From the NCBI GenBank assembly GCA_007695345.1, contig REDZ01000084.1:1-35666 (forward strand): a stretch of 35,666 nucleotides of DNA. The letters are read 5' to 3'. The notes beneath the pieces were generated by a model. That model searched no databases and was not told the DNA's origin. It saw only the letters and a list, made by a program, of their open reading frames with translations. The translations under genes were made by a program, and so were the position numbers. Numbering within the stretch: the stretch's first letter is position 1; each line of letters opens with the position of its first letter. The DNA comes from Paracoccaceae bacterium. Lineage in GTDB: Bacteria; Pseudomonadota; Alphaproteobacteria; Rhodobacterales; Rhodobacteraceae. Positions 32,415 through 35,666 of the stretch are shown here, one piece after another.

Positions 32415-33319
32415 GCTCCTTCTTTCAGGGATCTCTGGGGGTTGATCGAATGCGCTGGCAGTCTGGCCGGCATGTAGTCACGTTCATTGCGCAGGGACGG
32501 GACGGCGTTGCGCGCTTTGCTCACGGACGCCATGTCGAGGTCCAGAACCGCAAGGCCGGTGCGCTGTTCCATATCGCACAGCACCTTGCCCCAGGGATCG
32601 ATGATCAGCGAATGCCCCCAAGTCTTGCGTCCGTCATCATGCTGGCCTGTCTGGGCCGCAGCAATCACGAAGCAGCCATTCTCGATTGCGCGACTGCGCA
32701 GCAACACTTCCCAATGCGCCGCGCCGGTCGCCAGTGCGAACGCTGATGGCACGAACAGCATCGTGGCCCCAAGCTTCGCATAGTCGCGATAGAGATGCGG
32801 AAACCGCAGGTCGTAGCAGATCGACAGCCCGACTGGTCCCCAGGGTGTATCCGCGACCTCTGCGCGTTCACCCGGCACATACCGGTCGGATTCGCGCCGC
32901 GGTGTCTCGCCGGGCAAGTCCACGTCGAACAGATGAATCTTGTCATACCGCGCAACAATCTTGCCCGACGGATCAATCAGATGCCCGCGATTGCGAAACC
33001 GGCCATCGGTTTCTTCGAGCACCGGGGTCGACCCTGTCTGCACCCACATCCTGTGCCCGCTTGCCACGTTGCGGCAGGCTGCGATGAATGGGTCCGCGTC
33101 TTCGGGCAGGACGGCCCGGCGTGCGCTCTCCAGATCGCGGTTCATCAGGCCTGCGGCCTCTGGCAATGCCAGCATCTGCGCACCCTTGTCCGCAGCCTCG
33201 TGCGCGATCTGCTGCAATGCGGCAATATTCGTGTCATGGCGATTGCTGGACGTCATCTGCGCCATGGCGAGGCGCAAGACCGTCTGCGCCGGATGTGTCG
33301 CGGATTCGGGGGCAGTCAT
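32411..33319 (-). CDS. Nitrilase-superfamily amidase, Nit1/Nit2-like
   Basis: The product is 302 aa. The C-N hydrolase triad is present: Glu54 (ALPEAAGLM), Lys127 (YDKIHLFDVDLP) and Cys168 (LSICYDLRFPHLYRDYAKLG). The KIHLFDVDLPGETPRRESDR context and the FALATGAAHWEVLLRSRAIE stretch are typical of the Nit branch, which includes deaminated-glutathione amidase, omega-amidase and related carboxamide hydrolases. No signal peptide, so it is cytoplasmic. The start at 33319 has CAGGAGG eight bases upstream; the longer frame to 33379 would enter the divergent promoter. As the first gene of the module 2 operon it probably releases ammonia from an imported amide. The substrate is unknown. Confidence 0.88.
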   Translation of the reverse strand: MTAPESATHPAQTVLRLAMAQMTSSNRHDTNIAALQQIAHEAADKGAQMLALPEAAGLMNRDLESARRAVLPEDADPFIAACRNVASGHRMWVQTGSTPVLEETDGRFRNRGHLIDPSGKIVARYDKIHLFDVDLPGETPRRESDRYVPGERAEVADTPWGPVGLSICYDLRFPHLYRDYAKLGATMLFVPSAFALATGAAHWEVLLRSRAIENGCFVIAAAQTGQHDDGRKTWGHSLIIDPWGKVLCDMEQRTGLAVLDLDMASVSKARNAVPSLRNERDYMPARLPAHSINPQRSLKEGA

Positions 33320-33387
33320 GGCAGTCCTCCTGTAACGCAAATTCATAGTGGCGTGCCTTGGATTGAAAAAAAAGTTCATTATCTGCC

Positions 33388-33400
33388 AATTATCGTAATT
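33388..33400. promoter_or_regulatory. Candidate operator in the amidase-LysR divergent region
   Basis: AATTA-TCG-TAATT is a perfect 5-bp inverted repeat in the AT-rich 99-bp gap (33320-33418) between the amidase operon and the divergent LysR gene. Spacing and T...A ends fit a LysR-type binding half-site pair. No binding evidence. Confidence 0.45.
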
Positions 33401-33418
33401 TTTCTTGGATGTTTGCGG

Positions 33419-34378
33419 ATGACCAATCGCCTGCCCTCATTGCGCGCTCTGCGCGTGCTCGAAGCTGTCTGGAAAGAGGGCTCGATTGCCGCCGCTGCAG
33501 AGCATCTCAATGTATCGCAATCGGCCGTCGGCCATCAGCTGCGACAGATCGAAGTGCTGTCAGGTGTCCGGTTGCTGCAGCGCGAAGGGCGACGCATCCA
33601 CCTGACCGAGGCTGGTGAAAGCCTTGCCGTGGTCGCGCATCGTGGTTTCAGTGCGATCAGACATGAAGTGGATCGGCTGACGATGCGCGAGCGGCTTCCG
33701 ATCACACTCGCCGCGATGCCGATGGTCATGACGAACTGGATTCTGCCAAACCTTGCTGATTTCCAACGCCGCTATCCCGATGTGGCCCTGCATCTGTCCA
33801 CGATCCAGTCCGACCAGGTCGTGACGCCCGAACCGGAAGTCGCGATCCTGTTCTCACTCAGCGGTGACCTGCCGCCCAATGCACGCCCGTTGATCCATGG
33901 TCGCGCCGTGCCGGTCTGCGCGCCGTCATATCTGGCGGAACACCCGGTCAAATCGGATGCGGATATCCTGCGGGGAAAGCTGCTTCATGACGAGGATTCG
34001 CGCATGTGGCGTGCCTGGGCGCAGCGCGCTGGGCTGCCGCCGGCCGAGGCGCGCGACATGATCTATCTGGCCGGGTCCAACATGCTGTTCGATGCGGCAA
34101 TTCTCGGGCAGGGGATCGCACTGTGCCGCGAGGCGCTGATCGCGCGCAGTCTGGCGGCAGGGCATCTGCAGGTGGTGTCTGATGTGCGGATAGACCGGAC
34201 AGCGTGCTACTACACCATCGTTTCGAATGACGGGCGACGCCGTGGGGGCGTGAGTGCCGTGCTGCGGTGGCTGACAGAACTGGCCCGTGTTGGGAAAATC
34301 GCCCCAAATCCGCTACGCTCTTCCGACGGTTCCAAGCTGTCACTGAACGAAGCGCACCTGCCCAGGACGCAGGAATAG
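33419..34378 (+). CDS. LysR-family transcriptional regulator (module 2), GcvA-like
   Basis: The product is 319 aa from the ATG at 33419; the open frame extends far upstream over the amidase antisense and is not real there. The HTH is LPSLRALRVLEAVWKEGSIA followed by AAAEHLNVSQSAVGHQLRQI. The effector domain follows with LTLAAMPMVMTNWILPNLAD-like spacing (ITLAAMPMVMTNWILPNLA) and WRAWAQRAGL, GIALCREALIA. S-AVGHQLR-LE and the W.aWf..ag pattern are GcvA-like. It is divergent from the nitrilase/ABC operon, the usual LysR arrangement for its target. The last 25 residues are polar and unconserved. Confidence 0.88.
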   Translation: MTNRLPSLRALRVLEAVWKEGSIAAAAEHLNVSQSAVGHQLRQIEVLSGVRLLQREGRRIHLTEAGESLAVVAHRGFSAIRHEVDRLTMRERLPITLAAMPMVMTNWILPNLADFQRRYPDVALHLSTIQSDQVVTPEPEVAILFSLSGDLPPNARPLIHGRAVPVCAPSYLAEHPVKSDADILRGKLLHDEDSRMWRAWAQRAGLPPAEARDMIYLAGSNMLFDAAILGQGIALCREALIARSLAAGHLQVVSDVRIDRTACYYTIVSNDGRRRGGVSAVLRWLTELARVGKIAPNPLRSSDGSKLSLNEAHLPRTQE

Positions 34379-35003
34379 CATCACCGAGCCTGTATCAACC
34401 GTCGCTTATCAGTTGCAGGCACCGCGCCGGCAAAGGAACTTCGCGGAAACGCAATGCGGACCCGATCAGGACATTGCCAGTGTTGACAGAACCGCTGCAG
34501 AATGATCGGCGAGGTCCGCCGCAGGGTCGCGGATCAGCTTGCGCAGTGTTGCGCGCGAAGATGCAGGTGCTGGGTCGCCGGCCCGCTGTTTCACCAGGTG
34601 TCAATCGCCTCGAACTTCGGCGCGCCTTCTAGCTCGTCCCGCGTGAAGGGGAACCGAACACGGTCCCCCTGGCCGCTGTCCCAACCGGCGTAATCCCATC
34701 CCGACATCCCGTTTTCGGCGCCAGTTGACACTCCAGAAGCAAGGCGATGCTATGCTGGCGGTCGTTCAGCTTCCACGCGGCCCGGAAGGCGACGGGCGTT
34801 TCATTGGGGCCATCGGGAGTGTTGCGGTAATTTGGCGTCGGCTCTATCGCCAGTGCCATGTCACGTGCTTGCAGGGCTGCTTCAGCGCTCCTTTCCGGGT
34901 CGGGATTTCGGGCGATTGCGGTTTCAACACAAAGCTTCTTCATGTGTCCATGGCGCGCGAACATCATCCAGCGCTGGCAGCTTTTCATCTGCGCGTGCAG
35001 TTC
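34379..35003 (-). other. Region with broken coding traces, no intact gene
   Basis: About 625 bp without a supportable gene. On the reverse strand three short stretches read like protein in different frames. One from 34988 contains RNPDPERSAEAALQARDMAL and AFRAAWKLNDRQHSIALLLE. A second (34707-34591) contains GWDYAGWDSGQGDRVRFPFT and RDELEGAPKFEA, loosely like the end of a PRC-barrel domain. A third (34594-34466) contains SSRATLRKLIRDPAADLADH. None has full-length family support. They may be remnants of one or more frameshifted genes. Confidence 0.35.
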
Positions 35004-35666
35004 CTACCTGGCTGCGGCCCTGTTCAGCAGCGTCAGTGCCCTTTTCAGGCTGTCAGCAAGCGACCCGGTTGTGGAAATGCGCTGCCACTCCGTGATGGTC
35101 GGCGCGCGCGCAAGTTGGTTGGCCAGGATATCAGCGTTGGCGTCTGACGCGCCGGGATCGCGCGTTTTCAGTCGCAGATGCAGTTGGTCAGGATCGGCCT
35201 GCAGCCAGAGCCCGGTGAATGGTACGCGGGCCGGGTTTGCCGCAGCGGCGATCCGGGCGCGATCCTCGGCGCGGTCATGCACGGCGTCAGCAATCACGCT
35301 GACCCCATCAGCAAGAAGCCCTTGCGCGCGTTTTGCCATGTCTGCATACACCTGCGCCGAGACATCGGGGCTGTAAGCCTTGACCGGCAGTGCCTGATCG
35401 GGGGCGGTGTTGAACATGGCCTTGCGTGTGCGGTCGCTGCTGATTACCCTTGCGCCCGGAGCAACACCAAGATGGGGCGCAAGCGCTTCGGCAAGGGTTG
35501 ACTTGCCGGACCCGCTCAGGCCCCCGACAGCCACCAGCCGTGCCGCTTGCGGCTTGAGCATGTGCTCGGCCAGATCGAAATAGGCGCGGGCCTCCCTGGC
35601 CAGCGCGGCCTGATCGCCGATGGCGGACATGGTCTGGGTTGCAGTAACATGCGCGCGCACTGTGGC
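35004..35666 (-). CDS. P-loop kinase domain, C-terminal part of a larger gene (runs off the window)
   Basis: At least 220 residues are read from the window edge; the frame stays open upstream of the first possible GTG at 35660, so the true start is probably outside. The P-loop is VAVGGLSGSGKSTLAEALAP and is followed by ISSDRTRKAMFN, YSPDVSAQVYADMAKRAQGL, VSVIADAVHDRAEDRARIAA and FTGLWLQADPDQLHLRLKTR, the pattern of gluconate-kinase-like P-loop domains. I associate this pattern, preceded by a R-x-H-V segment, with the C-terminal half of 'bifunctional aminoglycoside phosphotransferase/ATP-binding' proteins of about 500 aa. If so, the N-terminal kinase-like domain lies beyond the window. The substrate is unknown. 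Confidence 0.78.
   Translation of the reverse strand, partial: ATVRAHVTATQTMSAIGDQAALAREARAYFDLAEHMLKPQAARLVAVGGLSGSGKSTLAEALAPHLGVAPGARVISSDRTRKAMFNTAPDQALPVKAYSPDVSAQVYADMAKRAQGLLADGVSVIADAVHDRAEDRARIAAAANPARVPFTGLWLQADPDQLHLRLKTRDPGASDANADILANQLARAPTITEWQRISTTGSLADSLKRALTLLNRAAAR

Noticed and set aside
32795-33418. Long forward frame upstream of the LysR gene
   Set aside because: It is antisense to the amidase gene; LysR similarity starts only at 33419.

Overview
The window looks like chromosomal DNA of an alphaproteobacterium of the Rhodobacterales (Rhodobacteraceae/Paracoccaceae type). This rests on gene content and order: divergent phaC/phaZ, a pmbA-cysQ-like-Kdo transferase-lpxK string, mutY divergent from a DciA/DsbA pair, NAD kinase opposite glyA. 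It also rests on high G+C and on GC-hairpin intergenic repeats ending in a motif like ATATTTTTGCAAAGATGAA. No phage, IS or CRISPR genes were seen.

Left part (1-19,050) is mostly core. It holds PHB synthesis and mobilisation (phaC partial, phaZ, with a TGC-rich putative PhaR site between them), a decayed LysE-type exporter, pmbA/tldE, an inositol-phosphatase-family gene, a Kdo-transferase-like gene and lpxK (lipid A). Next come a class III CoA-transferase, a periplasmic DsbA-like protein, DciA, mutY, gloA and an AlkB-type alkane hydroxylase. An outer-membrane barrel built from three repeated modules follows, then a DCC-family protein, nadK, glyA, an alpha/beta hydrolase and two small envelope proteins. 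Four dispersed intergenic elements and one 54-bp direct repeat lie between these genes.

A tRNA-Val(UAC) gene with a good promoter (19,222-19,335) marks the change to an accessory-looking catabolic region (19,679-34,378). Two modules face each other. Module 1 (+ strand) is LysR, divergent ureohydrolase, complete polar-amino-acid ABC transporter, second ureohydrolase and a DUF1989 (urea-carboxylase-associated) protein, largely joined by stop/start overlaps. Module 2 (- strand) is Nit-type amidase, peptide-type SBP, fused DppD-DppF ATPase, DppB, DppC and an RraA-like protein, with a divergent LysR. I infer that module 1 imports and splits a guanidino (or related C-N) compound, and that module 2 handles a related amide or peptide-like substrate. 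The substrate cannot be read from the sequence.

The right edge contains about 0.6 kb with only broken coding traces, and then the C-terminal P-loop kinase part of a gene that runs out of the window.
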